64,000 nucleotides of DNA from Azospirillum sp. GTDB lineage: Bacteria > Pseudomonadota > Alphaproteobacteria > Azospirillales > Azospirillaceae. A model generated the notes under the pieces. The model worked only from the letters and a program-made list of their open reading frames with translations. It was not told the DNA's origin and ran no database searches. The stretch is from contig WGNK01000006.1 in NCBI GenBank assembly GCA_016124535.1, positions 1-64,000 on the forward strand. Reading direction: 5' to 3'. Shown one piece after another: positions 32,132 to 42,538 of this stretch. How positions within the stretch are numbered: position 1 is the first letter of the stretch; every line of letters starts with the position of its first letter. Both the position numbers and the translations under genes were made by a program.

Positions 32132-33793
32132 TCAGATCGCCGAGAGAAAGCCGTTGGTGATCGGGTAGCGCCGGTCGCGGCCGAAGCCCCGCCGCGTAAT
32201 CTTGACGCCGGGCGGCGCCTGGCGCCGCTTGTACTCGGCGCGGTCGAGCATCTGCCAGACCCGGTTGACGGTATCGCGCTGGTGGCCGCGGGCGACGATC
32301 TCGGCGACCCCGAGGTCGCGCTCGACCAGACATTCCAGGATGTCGTCGAGTTCGTCATAGGGCGGCAGAGTATCCTGGTCGGTCTGATTGGGTTTGAGTT
32401 CGGCGGTCGGCGGCTTGGTGATGACCCGCTCGGGCACCACCAGGCCGGCCGGGCCGCGCGCGCCGACCGGCTGGGTTTCGTTGCGCCAGCGGGCGAGCCG
32501 GAACACCGTAGTCTTATAGACGTCCTTCAGCACCGAATAGCCGCCGCACATATCGCCGTAGAGCGTGGCATAGCCGACCGACATCTCGGACTTGTTGCCG
32601 GTCGACAGCACCATCGCGCCGAACTTGTTGGACAAAGCCATCAAGGTCAGGCCGCGGGCGCGCGACTGGAGATTTTCCTCGGTGATATCGGGGTCGCGTC
32701 CGGCCATCGCCGGCGCCAGCATCGTGTCGAAGGCGTGCATCGCCGGCTCGATCGAGATACTGTCAAGCCGGCAGCCGAGCAGGTGTGCCACCTCCTCGGC
32801 GTCCTCCAGACTGGCGCCGGAGGTATAGGGCGACGGCATCATCACCGCGTGGACCCGATCCGGCCCCAGGGCATCCACCGCCACCGCCGCCGACAGCGCG
32901 CTGTCGATACCCCCGGACAGGCCGAGCAGGACGCCGGGAAAGCGGTTCTTGTTGACGTAATCGCGCAGGCCCAGAACCATCGCCTGGTAGATTGCCTCCA
33001 ACCCCTCGGCCGGCGGCGTCGACGCCCCGCCGCGGCAGCGCCAGACCCCGTCCTCCCGCAGCCACTGGGTCACCAGCAGATGCTCGCGGAACGATGGCGC
33101 CTGCGCCATCAGCGCCCGGTCGGCGCCAAGCACGAAGGAGGCGCCGTCGAACACCAGTTCGTCCTGGCCGCCCACCTGATTGCAGTAGAGCAGCGGCAGC
33201 CCGGTTTCGGTGACTCGCGACACCGCCAGATTGAGCCGGGTGTCCAGCTTCTCGGTATCGAACGGGCTGCCATTGGGGACGATCAGCAGCTCGGCGCCAC
33301 ATTCGGCCAGAGTCTCGGCGACGTCGGGCGTCCACATGTCCTCGCAGACCAGGATGCCCAGCCGGATATCGCGGAAATTGACCGGGCCCGGCACCGGTCC
33401 GGCGGCGAACACCCGCTTCTCGTCGAACACACCATAATTAGGCAGGTCGTGCTTCAGCCGCACCGCCTCGATCCGGCCCTGGTCGAGCAGCAGGGCGGCG
33501 TTGAACAGCCTGGCGCCCTGGCGCCAGGGCGCACCGATCACCAGCGCCGGCCCGCCGTCGGCGGTTTCCTCGGCCAGTTCGCGCACACCGGTTTCGACGT
33601 GATCCTGAAAAAACGGCTTCAGCACCAGGTCTTCGGGCGGATAGCCGGTCACCGACAGTTCGGGAAACACCACCAGATCGACCGAGCGCGCCGCCGCCTC
33701 GCCGCGCGCCGCACGGATGCGCTCGAGGTTGCCGCGCAGGCTGCCTACGGTGGGATTGATCTGGGCGAGGGCGATGGTCAGGCGGTCGGTCAT
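32132..33793 (-). CDS. nadE: Glutamine-dependent NAD+ synthetase
   Basis: Last step of NAD synthesis. 553 residues with an N-terminal nitrilase-type glutaminase domain (about 5-260), its Glu in FPELSVTGYPPEDL, Lys in RLKHDLPNYGVFDE and Cys in ILVCEDMW, and a C-terminal synthetase with P-loop LGLSGGIDSAL near residue 295. Start ATG 33793 chosen because the nitrilase fold starts at DRLTIALAQINPTVG. Followed after 187 bp by the histidine kinase. Confidence 0.95.
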   Translation of the reverse strand: MTDRLTIALAQINPTVGSLRGNLERIRAARGEAAARSVDLVVFPELSVTGYPPEDLVLKPFFQDHVETGVRELAEETADGGPALVIGAPWRQGARLFNAALLLDQGRIEAVRLKHDLPNYGVFDEKRVFAAGPVPGPVNFRDIRLGILVCEDMWTPDVAETLAECGAELLIVPNGSPFDTEKLDTRLNLAVSRVTETGLPLLYCNQVGGQDELVFDGASFVLGADRALMAQAPSFREHLLVTQWLREDGVWRCRGGASTPPAEGLEAIYQAMVLGLRDYVNKNRFPGVLLGLSGGIDSALSAAVAVDALGPDRVHAVMMPSPYTSGASLEDAEEVAHLLGCRLDSISIEPAMHAFDTMLAPAMAGRDPDITEENLQSRARGLTLMALSNKFGAMVLSTGNKSEMSVGYATLYGDMCGGYSVLKDVYKTTVFRLARWRNETQPVGARGPAGLVVPERVITKPPTAELKPNQTDQDTLPPYDELDDILECLVERDLGVAEIVARGHQRDTVNRVWQMLDRAEYKRRQAPPGVKITRRGFGRDRRYPITNGFLSAI

Positions 33794-33871
33794 GGCGGCG
33801 ACAATGCGCGAAACCGGCCATCCAATCAAGTCGGTGACGAGATCGGAAAAGGGCCGGTCAGCCCTGCAGGT

Positions 33872-34837
33872 TTAAAGCGACCGGCCGGAAAAACTGATCC
33901 GGGGGTCGAGTGCGGCATAGGCGAGGTCGGCCAGCAGATTGCCGAGCAGGGTCATCGCGGTGGCCAGCAGCAAGGCGACCAGCGCGATATTGAAATCGTT
34001 GCCCATGATCGAATCGTAGATCAGCTTGCCCATCCCGGACCAGGAGAACATGGTCTCGGTGACCAGGGCGCCGGAGAACAGCGTGCCGAATTCCAGCGCC
34101 ATGATCGTGACCACCGGGATCAGGGCGTTGCGCAGGGCGTGGCGCCATACCACCCTGCCCTCGCCCAGACCCTTGGCCCGTGCGGTGCGGATATAGTCCT
34201 GGCGCAGCGCCTCGCGCATCGCGGCGCGGACATAGCGGACATAGCCGCCGACGCTGGCCAGGGTCAGCGTCGCCACCGGCAGCACCAGGTAGGGCAGCCG
34301 CGCCGCCCAGCCGTCGACACCGGCCGGCGCCATACCGCCGGCCGGCAGCCAACCCAGGGTCACCGCAAACAGGATCACCAGCAGCAGCGCCAGCCAGAAC
34401 GACGGCAGCGAAATCCCGGCAAAACACAACAGGTTGACCGCGCCATCGAACCAGGAGCCCGGCCGGCGGGCACAGGCCACCCCAGCCGGGATCGCCACCG
34501 CCACCGCCAGGCCGAAGCTGGTCCCCATCAGGACCAGGGAATTGAGCAGGCGCTCGGGCAGCACCTCGGTGACCGGCCTCCCGAACAGCCGCGACCAGCC
34601 GAGGTCGCCGCCGAGCACGGCCCGCAGCCAGTTCAGGTAGCGCTCGCCGATCCCCAGATCGAGGCCGTAAAGCGCCCGGAGCCGCGCCGCATCGGCTGGA
34701 CCCAGCCGCGGATTGGCGCTGATCATCAGGTCGATCGGATCGCCCGGCATCAGTCCAAGCAGGCCGTAAATGACGAAGCTCATCGCCGCCAGCACGACCG
34801 CCGCCTGGATCAGCCGGATCGACAGAAAGCGCAGCAT
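33872..34837 (-). CDS. Peptide-type ABC transporter permease (DppB/OppB family)
   Basis: Inner-membrane permease subunit. 321 residues with six transmembrane helices, the N-terminal MLRFLSIRLIQAAVVL and LGLMPGDP of the DppB family, and the EAA loop RTARAKGLGEGRVVWRHALRNAL that contacts the ATPase. GGGAG precedes ATG 34837. No second permease, ATPase or binding protein is adjacent; a family-5 binding protein lies at 48.2 kb. Either an orphan, or the rest of the transporter is elsewhere. Confidence 0.92.
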   Translation of the reverse strand: MLRFLSIRLIQAAVVLAAMSFVIYGLLGLMPGDPIDLMISANPRLGPADAARLRALYGLDLGIGERYLNWLRAVLGGDLGWSRLFGRPVTEVLPERLLNSLVLMGTSFGLAVAVAIPAGVACARRPGSWFDGAVNLLCFAGISLPSFWLALLLVILFAVTLGWLPAGGMAPAGVDGWAARLPYLVLPVATLTLASVGGYVRYVRAAMREALRQDYIRTARAKGLGEGRVVWRHALRNALIPVVTIMALEFGTLFSGALVTETMFSWSGMGKLIYDSIMGNDFNIALVALLLATAMTLLGNLLADLAYAALDPRISFSGRSL

Positions 34838-34876
34838 CGCGGCTCCCTCAGCCGACCAAGCCAAGCACATCAACGA

Positions 34877-35140
34877 TCAGTGAATCACCTTGACCGAAGC
34901 GACGATCAAAGCGGTCTGGGCAACCAAGGCGCCGAACATCCAACGCAGAATTTCTGCCTTGGTCTCGGCGAGCCGAGCGGTCAGGGTCGCGTCAAAATAC
35001 TCGCGAGTTACCAAAGCCTGACCGATCTCGCCGATCGTTTCTGACAGTGCCTCGGCGGTGTCAGCCGCCTGTTTGGGCGGGAATCCGGCAGCTTCGAGCC
35101 GGCGCGCCAGCTTTAAAGTGTCGAAGGTAACGACCGCCAC
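34877..35140 (-). CDS. DUF1640/CCDC90-like coiled-coil membrane protein
   Basis: 87 residues: an N-terminal MAVVTFDTLKLARRLEAAGF, a coiled-coil middle with LAETKAEILRW, and a single C-terminal transmembrane helix (MFGALVAQTALIVASVKVI). This is the DUF1640 layout, related to mitochondrial MCUR1/CCDC90; function in bacteria is unknown. It sits 39 bp upstream of the ABC permease on the same strand. Confidence 0.82.
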   Translation of the reverse strand: MAVVTFDTLKLARRLEAAGFPPKQAADTAEALSETIGEIGQALVTREYFDATLTARLAETKAEILRWMFGALVAQTALIVASVKVIH

Positions 35141-35232
35141 GCCGATTCTCCGCTTCCGATCGGGATAACGCCTCAGCCATAGATAGTGTCGCGATCGCCT
35201 GGTGTCCTGTCAATCCTGCGCCGAGATCGTGC

Positions 35233-36702
35233 TCACCCCTGGGGCTTGCCCTCCAGGCGGCGGAGGAATTCGCGCATGATGATGCGGTAGAGTTCGTCCT
35301 TCAGCCGGAAATCCTCGACGCCGGTATCGATATTGGGGTTGTCGTTGATTTCGATCACGAACACGCCACGGTCGTTCTGCTTGAGGTCGACGCCGTAGAG
35401 GCCGTTGCCGATCAGCCCGGCGGCCTTGACCGCGGTCGCCACCACCTCGGGCGGCGCATCATCGACCGAGAACGGCTTGAAGCCGCCCTGCTGGTTCTTG
35501 CCGTCGCCGCTGTGTTTGACGATCTGCCAGTGTTTCTTCGCCATCAGGTATTGGCAGACGAAGATCGGCTGGCGGTTGAGCACACCGACCCGCCAGTCGA
35601 ACTCGGTATACATGAACTCCTGGGCCAGGATGACATCGGATTCATCGAACAGCCCGGCTGCCGTCGCTTCCAGCTCGCCCCGGTTCTGCACCTTGTAGAC
35701 CCCGCGCGAGAATGAGCCGTCGGGGATCTTGAGCACGATCGGATAGGGGATTTCCTGTTCGATAGTCGCAAGCTTGCTCTTGTCGAGGATCACCGTCTTG
35801 GGCGCCGGCACCTTGTTGGCCTTCAGCAACTCGGCCAGATAAACCTTGTTGGTGCATTTCAGGATCGAGTTGGGATCGTCGATCACCGGCATGCCTTCGT
35901 TCTCCGCCTTCTTGGCGAAGCGGTAGGTGTGGTGGTCGAGCGTGGTGGTTTCGCGAATGAACAGGGCATCGAACTCGGCCAGCCGCAAGTAGTCCTTCTT
36001 CTCGATCAATTCGACGTCGAAGCCCAGGCTCTCACCGATCTTGATGAATTTCTGCAGGGTCTTGGGCGATGATGGCGGCAATTCGTCCTTGGGATTGTGC
36101 AAGATCGCCAGGGTGTAGCGGGCTGCACTCTTGACCGTCGGCTCACGCCAGCCGACCCGGGTATGGGCATCCAGCGCCTGCTCGAACAACTCCTCCTGCT
36201 CGGGTTTGAGGTCGTCGATCGCGATCGGGTGGATCGAGTAGATCGTCCAGTCCTCTTTCAGCCGGATGTTCAATTTCAGCAGCGGACAGCGGAACAGGTC
36301 GAAGGTCTGGCGCGCCAGGTCCTGGAAGCGCTTGTCGTCGGCGACTCCGAAAAAGATCGACAGCGGAAACGAGGCTTCCGGCGGCTGGCTGAGCCGCTTC
36401 ATGCGCCGTCGCAGGGCCTCCTCCAACTCGGGCAGCGCGAAGCGGTAGATGCTCTTCTGGCTGAGGTCGAGGATAGTCTTGACCGTCGGCACCACCTTGT
36501 CGCCGCGGGCTTCGGCCAGCAGCGAACAGTAATAGCCGAAACCGAGATAGCCGTAGTCCTTGCTGAGATTGATCACCCGCGGCGCCCGGCTCTTGATCGC
36601 CTCGGGCTTGGAGATGAACTCCTTGGTGGTGATGATCTGCAGGTTGTCCTTGGTCCATTTGAAGTCGGAGCGACGGTCGACGATGACGACGTGGGCGGAC
36701 AT
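35233..36702 (-). CDS. RimK-family ATP-grasp ligase with N-terminal RLAN-type domain
   Basis: 489 residues. The N-terminal region (about 1-170), starting MSAHVVIVDRRSDFKW with INLSKDYGYLGFGYYCSLLAE, matches the domain that precedes ATP-grasp in a RimK-like family. A linker and the ATP-grasp domain follow (about 215-485) with IVLKIPDGSFSRGVYKV and the metal-binding VIEINDNPNIDTGVED. Such enzymes join amino acids, often glutamate, to peptides or proteins. Its ATG follows the stop of the GNAT/C39 gene after one base (TGAGATG), so the two are translationally coupled. The substrate is unknown; ribosomal protein S6, the RimK target, is not implied. Confidence 0.88.
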   Translation of the reverse strand: MSAHVVIVDRRSDFKWTKDNLQIITTKEFISKPEAIKSRAPRVINLSKDYGYLGFGYYCSLLAEARGDKVVPTVKTILDLSQKSIYRFALPELEEALRRRMKRLSQPPEASFPLSIFFGVADDKRFQDLARQTFDLFRCPLLKLNIRLKEDWTIYSIHPIAIDDLKPEQEELFEQALDAHTRVGWREPTVKSAARYTLAILHNPKDELPPSSPKTLQKFIKIGESLGFDVELIEKKDYLRLAEFDALFIRETTTLDHHTYRFAKKAENEGMPVIDDPNSILKCTNKVYLAELLKANKVPAPKTVILDKSKLATIEQEIPYPIVLKIPDGSFSRGVYKVQNRGELEATAAGLFDESDVILAQEFMYTEFDWRVGVLNRQPIFVCQYLMAKKHWQIVKHSGDGKNQQGGFKPFSVDDAPPEVVATAVKAAGLIGNGLYGVDLKQNDRGVFVIEINDNPNIDTGVEDFRLKDELYRIIMREFLRRLEGKPQG

Positions 36703-36703
36703 C

Positions 36704-37861
36704 TCAGGACCTCGGGCGCGTCCGCAGGATCACGGACGCCTGGAGCAGAGCCTTGCCGTAACGAGCCATGTGCTCGAAGTCCTTCCTGGCGATCGGCATG
36801 TTGATACGGTCGAGCGCGGAGTTATGCTGGTCGGGCTCGACCAGCGGATCATGGGCGTAGATGAACCGGTCGTCGGCGCCGGTGACAACCACCCAATGGG
36901 GGAACTTGGCACGGTAGAGACGGTAGGAACTGATCAGCACGATCGGGATCGCCGCCTCGCCCACCGCCGCGGCGAGGTCGACCGCGGTCAGGGTTCGATG
37001 ATGGACCCGGATGCCAGTGGCGGCGATCTCGCCCAGGAAGTCCTCGTGGACCAGACGCATCACCTCCTTCTTGTCCTCGCTGCGCACGCTGTCAAGAAAA
37101 AGGGCCTGGTCGTCGTTGACGCAGAGCTCAACATCGAAGCCGCGCCGCCACGCCGCCAGCGCCAGCCCATGTGGGCCGCAGCCGCCATGACCGGAGGTCA
37201 TGAACACCGTGGTCGATTCCCGCCACAGCCGCAGTTCCAGCGTGCGGTCGAGATCCAGCATCGGTGCCAGCGCCTTCATCGCCATCATCAGCGCCGCCGG
37301 GCCGCAAGTGAAATCGAGGGTCTGGGAATAATAGGGCACGGTCGGCAGGTCCGGCGATCGGGGCGGATCGGTGGTCGGGATCAGGCGGCGCTCCAGCCTC
37401 AGCGCTGCCATATGGTCTTCGTAGTAGTCGTCGTAAATCCCGAACTCGCGATAGCCGGCACGCTTGTAAAGGGTAATCGCTTCCGTGTTGTCGGGACGCA
37501 CTTCCAGCCGCAGATAGGCGCTGCCCTGCTCGATCGCCGCCGCCTCCGCCGCGGCCAGCAGCCGCTGCGCGATGCCGCGGCCTCGCCGGTCCGGTGCCAC
37601 CGCCAACGAGTAGAGCCGGGCCAGCGATGTCCCGGCGTTCAACAGCACCAGGACATAGCCGGTGATCAACTCGGCTTCGGTCTCGACCAAGGTCACGGCG
37701 TGGCCCCGGCTCAGCAGGTATTTGAAGCTTCGTCGGGTCAGCCGGTCAGTGGCGAAGCTGCCGACCTCGATTTCCAACAGGCGGGAAATATCGGCCGCCA
37801 CCGCCTTGCGCAGGACGGAGGGGGTCGGTGCCGGTGTCGAGGGCGCGATCTGGTCGGGCAT
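36704..37861 (-). CDS. GNAT acetyltransferase fused to a C39-like cysteine peptidase
   Basis: 385 residues from ATG 37861 (ATG 37894 is an alternative; neither has a strong ribosome site). The GNAT domain (about 15-160) has the acetyl-CoA loop LYSLAVAPDRRGRGIAQRLL. The C39-like papain-fold domain (about 165-385) has Cys186 in DFTCGPAALMM, His322 in FPHWVVVTGADD and Asp338 in YAHDP, so the triad is intact. It is the upstream partner of the RimK-like ligase. I recall this combination being predicted by comparative genomics to make and process peptide tags. No signal peptide, so probably cytoplasmic. Confidence 0.87.
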   Translation of the reverse strand: MPDQIAPSTPAPTPSVLRKAVAADISRLLEIEVGSFATDRLTRRSFKYLLSRGHAVTLVETEAELITGYVLVLLNAGTSLARLYSLAVAPDRRGRGIAQRLLAAAEAAAIEQGSAYLRLEVRPDNTEAITLYKRAGYREFGIYDDYYEDHMAALRLERRLIPTTDPPRSPDLPTVPYYSQTLDFTCGPAALMMAMKALAPMLDLDRTLELRLWRESTTVFMTSGHGGCGPHGLALAAWRRGFDVELCVNDDQALFLDSVRSEDKKEVMRLVHEDFLGEIAATGIRVHHRTLTAVDLAAAVGEAAIPIVLISSYRLYRAKFPHWVVVTGADDRFIYAHDPLVEPDQHNSALDRINMPIARKDFEHMARYGKALLQASVILRTRPRS

Positions 37862-37980
37862 TTTTTCAACAGCCGGCTGTAACGGGAGGCCCATCCTAGC
37901 CGTTTCGCTGGCCGGCGCCAATTCCGGCGAGCGCCCGACCAGGCGTCAGGCGAAGGCCGGTCAGGCCGGTATCGCCGCGG

Positions 37981-38616
37981 CTAATGGTGTGCGGCACCCT
38001 CAGGAGGTACGAAATAGAACAGCTGGCGATCGAGCGGCAATCCGCTCTGGAGCCTGCTCAGGGTGACTTCGGTGGTCAGCTGCTGGGCATCGAGCACCCG
38101 CCATTTGCGCAAGGTCAGCGGCTTGTCCTCGAACACCAGGGTCATCTGGCCCTTGCCCGGATCTTTGGTCTCGACCATCGAGACCTCAAGCCAGCCACTG
38201 CTGCGCTCGACCGCCGTCACCGTGACATCGCCCGACAGGTGAAAATTTTCCCGCAAGATGACATCGGCCAGCGACGAGCCGATCGGCTGGCTCGACTGCT
38301 GCTTCAACTCGTCGTCCCAGAAGAACACGAACCAGCCGTCGGCGACGATGAAATCCTTGATCGGCGGATCGTACTCCAACCGCATCTTGTCCGGCCGCGA
38401 CAGGTAGAAGGTGCCGCTGGCCTCGCGGCCGGATTCCGCCACCTGGAGGAACTTGGCCTGCAGCGTCTTGATGCTGTTGAAATACTGTTCGACGCGCGCC
38501 ACGTCGGCGCGGTCGGCGGCGCTCAGCACGGCGGCAACCGGGGGTGCCGCTACGGCAACGCTGCCGGTTGCGTATAGCAGCAGCGCCGCGACAAGGGCGG
38601 CCATGGGCTTAGCCAT
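37981..38616 (-). CDS. lolA: LolA-like outer-membrane lipoprotein carrier
   Basis: Periplasmic carrier of lipoproteins to the outer membrane. 211 residues: an N-terminal signal peptide (about 1-24, cut near AVAA-PP), QYFNSIKTLQAKFLQ, GTFYLSRPDKMRLEYDPP, and a C-terminal FYFVPPEG. Lies 35 bp downstream of ftsK, an arrangement common in alphaproteobacteria. Confidence 0.9.
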   Translation of the reverse strand: MAKPMAALVAALLLYATGSVAVAAPPVAAVLSAADRADVARVEQYFNSIKTLQAKFLQVAESGREASGTFYLSRPDKMRLEYDPPIKDFIVADGWFVFFWDDELKQQSSQPIGSSLADVILRENFHLSGDVTVTAVERSSGWLEVSMVETKDPGKGQMTLVFEDKPLTLRKWRVLDAQQLTTEVTLSRLQSGLPLDRQLFYFVPPEGAAHH

Positions 38617-38651
38617 CGATTGGTCCCGTTTTGGTTTCCAGACGACGATAT

Positions 38652-41276
38652 TTAGTCGTCCTCAAGCCCACGGACCAGTACCTCGCGCTTGCCGGCGTGG
38701 TTCGGCTTGCTGACCACGCCCTCTTTTTCCATCCGCTCGATCAGACGGGCCGCGCTGTTATAACCGATCCGCAGCTGGCGCTGGATGAAGCTGGTCGAGG
38801 CCTTGCGCTCGCGGGTCACCACCGCGACCGCCTGGTCATAGGGATCGCCACCGCCGCCGCTCGGGTCGTCGTCCCCGCCGGTGCGGGCTGCGCCGCCGCC
38901 ACCCTCGTCGTCGTCCTGGTCTTCCAGCACGGCATCGACATAGTCGGGCTCGCCCTGGGTCTTGAGGAAGCGGACCACGGCCTCGACCTCGTCATCGCGC
39001 ACGAAGGGGCCATGGACGCGGGTGACCCGGCCGCCGCCGGCCATATAGAGCATATCGCCCTGGCCCAGCAACTGCTCGGCCCCCTGTTCGCCGAGGATGG
39101 TCCGGCTGTCGATCTTGGAGGTGACCTGAAAGCTGATCCGGGTCGGGAAATTGGCCTTGATCGTGCCGGTGATGACGTCGACCGAGGGGCGCTGGGTCGC
39201 CATGATCAGGTGGATACCGGCGGCACGGGCCATCTGGGCCAGGCGCTGGATGACCGCCTCGATCTCCTTGCCGGCGACCAGCATCAGATCGGCCATCTCG
39301 TCGACGATGACCACGATATAGGGCAGTTCGGTCAGGTCGAGCGGGTGCTCCTCGAACAACGGCTTGCCGGTATCGGGGTCGAAACCGGTCTGAACCCGTC
39401 TGGTCAAGGCCTCGCCATTCTGGCGGGCATCCTTCAGACGGATGTTGTAGCCCTCGATGTTGCGCACGCCGAGCTTGGACATCGCCCGGTAGCGGTTCTC
39501 CATCTCGCGCACCGCCCATTTCAACGCCACCACCGCCAGCTTGGGGTCGGTGACCACCGGCGACAGCAGGTGCGGAATTCCCTCGTAGACCGACAGCTCC
39601 AGCATCTTGGGGTCGACCATGATGAAGCGGCAGCGGTCGGGCGACAGGCGGTAGAGCAGCGACAGGATCATGGTGTTGATCGCCACCGACTTGCCCGAAC
39701 CGGTGGTGCCGGCCACCAGAAGATGGGGAAAGCGGGCAAGGTCGGCGATCACCGGCCCGCCGCCGATGTCCTTGCCGAGTACCAGCGCCAGCTTGGCCGG
39801 GCTGCGGTCAAAGGCGTCGCAGGCGAGCAATTCGCGCAACAGCACGATCTCGCGCCGGGCGTTGGGCAGTTCGATGCCGATGACGTTGCGCCCCGGCACC
39901 ACCGCGACCCGCACCGACACGGCACTCATCGAGCGCGCAATGTCGTCGGCGAGGCCGATCACGCGCGAGGATTTGGTGCCCGGCGCCGGCTCCAGCTCGT
40001 AGAGCGTCACCACCGGTCCGGGATGAACGGTCTGGATCGCGCCGCGGACGCCGAAATCGCCGAGCACGCCCTCGAGGATTTCGGCATTGCGACGCAGCGC
40101 CGATTCGTCGAGCGAGGCCGGACGAGCCACCGCGGCCGGCGCCTGCAACAATTCGAGCGGCGGCAGCTGATATTGCACGTCGTCGGGGGTATCGAACGCC
40201 AGGCTGGGCTGGCGCGCCGCGGTCGCGCGCCGCCCCGGCTCGACCGGCTTGGGCTTGGCGGTCACCACCGGTCCCGGCCGTGGCCGCAGATCCCCCGAGG
40301 TTTCGCCTGCGGCAAACGCCTCGGCAACCGCCGGCCGCGCTGACGACTGCGCCGGGGGCGTGGGGGCCGCCGGGGACGAGGGTGCGTCCGCGAAACTGGG
40401 TGGGTTGCGCTGAAATACCGGCACCGGCCGCAGGGCGGCGCCGGCGATCGTCGGCCCGGCCGCGGCCGTCGGCGAGGTGGCGGCCTGGACTTCGCCTGTC
40501 GGGTCAGCGGCGGCGTCCGCCGTCGGTTCGCGGTGGAGCCCGGCGGCGACCCGGCCGGCAAGCCGGCCGATCCCATGCACCGCACGGCCACTGAGCCCGG
40601 CCAGACCGGAGCCTGCGCCGAACAGCGCGCCGAAGAGTCGCCCCCAGGCCGAACGGTCCCGCAAGGATGGCCCGATCGCGCGTGCCGCACCGACCACGGC
40701 GACCACGGCGGCGAAAGACGCGGCACCGGCCGTGCTATTGTGGACGCCGAACAGACCGCGCAGCAGATGCACGACCAGATTGAGCAGTATCAAGCCGATG
40801 CTGCCGCCGGGGTGGCTGCCCAGAGGCCATTGGGTCAGGGTGGGCAAGCTGGCCATGGCGATCGCCGCAAACACCGCGGCGATCAGCGCCAGCAACACCC
40901 GCACCGGCAAACGGGGCAAAGCGCGGTGACGGGCGACCCGCAATCCCCAGCCAACCATGATCGCGACCAGCAGCCAGCTGGCCAAGCCCAAGGACTGCAT
41001 CAGGAGATCGGCGGCATGGGCCCCGGCGACGCCAAGCAGGTTATTGACCTCGTCGATCCCGGCAGGCCCGGTGGTCCCGGCGGCGGTGTTCCAGGATGGG
41101 TCGGCTTCGCGATAGCTGGCCAGCACGGCGCCGAGCAGACAGCCGACCAGCACCAGGGCCAAACCGGCAAGTTCGGTGACCCGCCGCCGCAGCAGCTCGG
41201 CAACGGCCTCGGGCAGCAGCGAAGTGCCGCCGGAGCGGCCCAGAGATCTGGCGATGCGGATCGAGCTCAAAAACAT
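38652..41276 (-). CDS. ftsK: DNA translocase FtsK
   Basis: Moves and resolves chromosome termini at the septum during division. 874 residues. The N-terminus (about 30-230) has four transmembrane helices, then an Ala/Pro-rich linker (about 230-400) much shorter than in E. coli. The motor has Walker [13 protein letters not shown] near residue 520 and Walker B-type [11 protein letters not shown]. The C-terminal gamma winged helix (about 800-870) has [20 protein letters not shown], which reads polarity sequences and activates XerCD. ATG 41276. Between the aminotransferase and lolA. Confidence 0.97.
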   Translation of the reverse strand: MFLSSIRIARSLGRSGGTSLLPEAVAELLRRRVTELAGLALVLVGCLLGAVLASYREADPSWNTAAGTTGPAGIDEVNNLLGVAGAHAADLLMQSLGLASWLLVAIMVGWGLRVARHRALPRLPVRVLLALIAAVFAAIAMASLPTLTQWPLGSHPGGSIGLILLNLVVHLLRGLFGVHNSTAGAASFAAVVAVVGAARAIGPSLRDRSAWGRLFGALFGAGSGLAGLSGRAVHGIGRLAGRVAAGLHREPTADAAADPTGEVQAATSPTAAAGPTIAGAALRPVPVFQRNPPSFADAPSSPAAPTPPAQSSARPAVAEAFAAGETSGDLRPRPGPVVTAKPKPVEPGRRATAARQPSLAFDTPDDVQYQLPPLELLQAPAAVARPASLDESALRRNAEILEGVLGDFGVRGAIQTVHPGPVVTLYELEPAPGTKSSRVIGLADDIARSMSAVSVRVAVVPGRNVIGIELPNARREIVLLRELLACDAFDRSPAKLALVLGKDIGGGPVIADLARFPHLLVAGTTGSGKSVAINTMILSLLYRLSPDRCRFIMVDPKMLELSVYEGIPHLLSPVVTDPKLAVVALKWAVREMENRYRAMSKLGVRNIEGYNIRLKDARQNGEALTRRVQTGFDPDTGKPLFEEHPLDLTELPYIVVIVDEMADLMLVAGKEIEAVIQRLAQMARAAGIHLIMATQRPSVDVITGTIKANFPTRISFQVTSKIDSRTILGEQGAEQLLGQGDMLYMAGGGRVTRVHGPFVRDDEVEAVVRFLKTQGEPDYVDAVLEDQDDDEGGGGAARTGGDDDPSGGGGDPYDQAVAVVTRERKASTSFIQRQLRIGYNSAARLIERMEKEGVVSKPNHAGKREVLVRGLEDD

Positions 41277-41309
41277 AGGTCCACCATATACGCTAACTCA
41301 CCCCGAAGT

Positions 41310-42533
41310 CTACCGCAAGATCTGGGCAAGCTGCCCGAGGGCCAGGGCAATCACCGGCGGCTCGTGAACCAAGGCGACACGGATATAGGCATCGCCGGGA
41401 CCGGTGCCGTCCGGGCCGGGCCGGGCCAGATAGGCGCCGGGCAACACCCGGATGCCGGCATCCGCCCACAGCCGGCGCGCCGCCGCTTCGCCGTCGCCGA
41501 CCTCCAGCCACAGAAAAAACCCGCCGTCCGGACGATAAAACCCGAAGCGACCGCCAAGTGCCGCCTCGGCCGCGTCGAATTTCAGGCGATAGCGCCGGCG
41601 ATTGTCCTCGACATGCCGATCGTCGCGCCACAGGGCCGCCGCCGCCGCCAGTACCGGCAAGGGCGTGCCGGCATTGGCATAGCCGCGCAGGCGGGCAAAG
41701 GCGCCGATCAGATCCGGATCGCCGACGACAAATCCGGAGCGCAGACCGGCCGCGCTCGACCGCTTCGACAGGGAATGGAATACCAGGAGATTGGCCAGCG
41801 GCGCGGAGCCGGCATTCCCGGCCGCGGCCAGCCCCGCCGCCGCCTCCAACGCCCCCGCCGGCGAACGGCTATCATAAATTTCGGCGTAGCATTCGTCGAT
41901 GCACAGCACGAAATCGTACTCGCGGGACAACCGGATCGCCTTGGCCAGGTAATCAGGGCCGGCCGCGGCGCCTTGCGGGTTACCCGGCGTGCAGAGATAA
42001 AACAACGCCGTCCGCGCCAGCAAGGCCGGCGGCACGGCGTCGAGGTCGGGCAAAAATCCGGTCTCACGGGTCGCGGCCAGGAACACTGGTTCGCCCCCGG
42101 CCAGCCGGCCCGCCCCTTCATAGACCGCATAGAACGGATTGGGCATCAGCACCGCCGGCACCTGGCCCGCCTTGCGTTCGGGCACCGCCAACAGTGCGGC
42201 CAGGAACAGGGCTTCGCGGGTGCCGGCAACCGGCAACACCATGCGCTGCGGCTCGATCAGGCCCTCGGGCAGCCGATAGCGGCGGCCAAGCCAACCACCG
42301 GCCGCGGCGCGAAACTCCGGAGTTCCGGCAACCGGCGGATACTTGCCCCAAAGCCCGGCATTGTCCTGCAGGACTTCGGCGATCAACGGTGGCGGCACAT
42401 GCTGCGGCTCGCCCACCGACATCGCCAACTGGGCGGCGCCGGACGGCGGCGTCACGCCTTCAAGCAGGGCCGCCAGCCGGGTAAACGGGTAATCGGAGAG
42501 CCGGTCGAGCCGGCGGTTGATCGGCGCCGGCAT
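41310..42533 (-). CDS. PLP-dependent class I/II aminotransferase
   Basis: 407 residues, cytoplasmic, fold-type I. PLP-lysine motif FHSLSKRSSAAGLRSGFV, Asp/Tyr of the cofactor site in CIDECYAEIYD, and NPFYAVYEGAG. Closest in character to DapC-like N-succinyl-diaminopimelate aminotransferases or aspartate/alanine aminotransferases; dapB in this window makes the former attractive but not certain. The order P-II, aminotransferase, ftsK recalls glnZ-aat of Azospirillum. Its ribosome site AAGGGG lies inside the 3' arm of a 15-bp hairpin. Confidence 0.88.
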   Translation of the reverse strand: MPAPINRRLDRLSDYPFTRLAALLEGVTPPSGAAQLAMSVGEPQHVPPPLIAEVLQDNAGLWGKYPPVAGTPEFRAAAGGWLGRRYRLPEGLIEPQRMVLPVAGTREALFLAALLAVPERKAGQVPAVLMPNPFYAVYEGAGRLAGGEPVFLAATRETGFLPDLDAVPPALLARTALFYLCTPGNPQGAAAGPDYLAKAIRLSREYDFVLCIDECYAEIYDSRSPAGALEAAAGLAAAGNAGSAPLANLLVFHSLSKRSSAAGLRSGFVVGDPDLIGAFARLRGYANAGTPLPVLAAAAALWRDDRHVEDNRRRYRLKFDAAEAALGGRFGFYRPDGGFFLWLEVGDGEAAARRLWADAGIRVLPGAYLARPGPDGTGPGDAYIRVALVHEPPVIALALGQLAQILR

Positions 42534-42538
42534 CGGCC

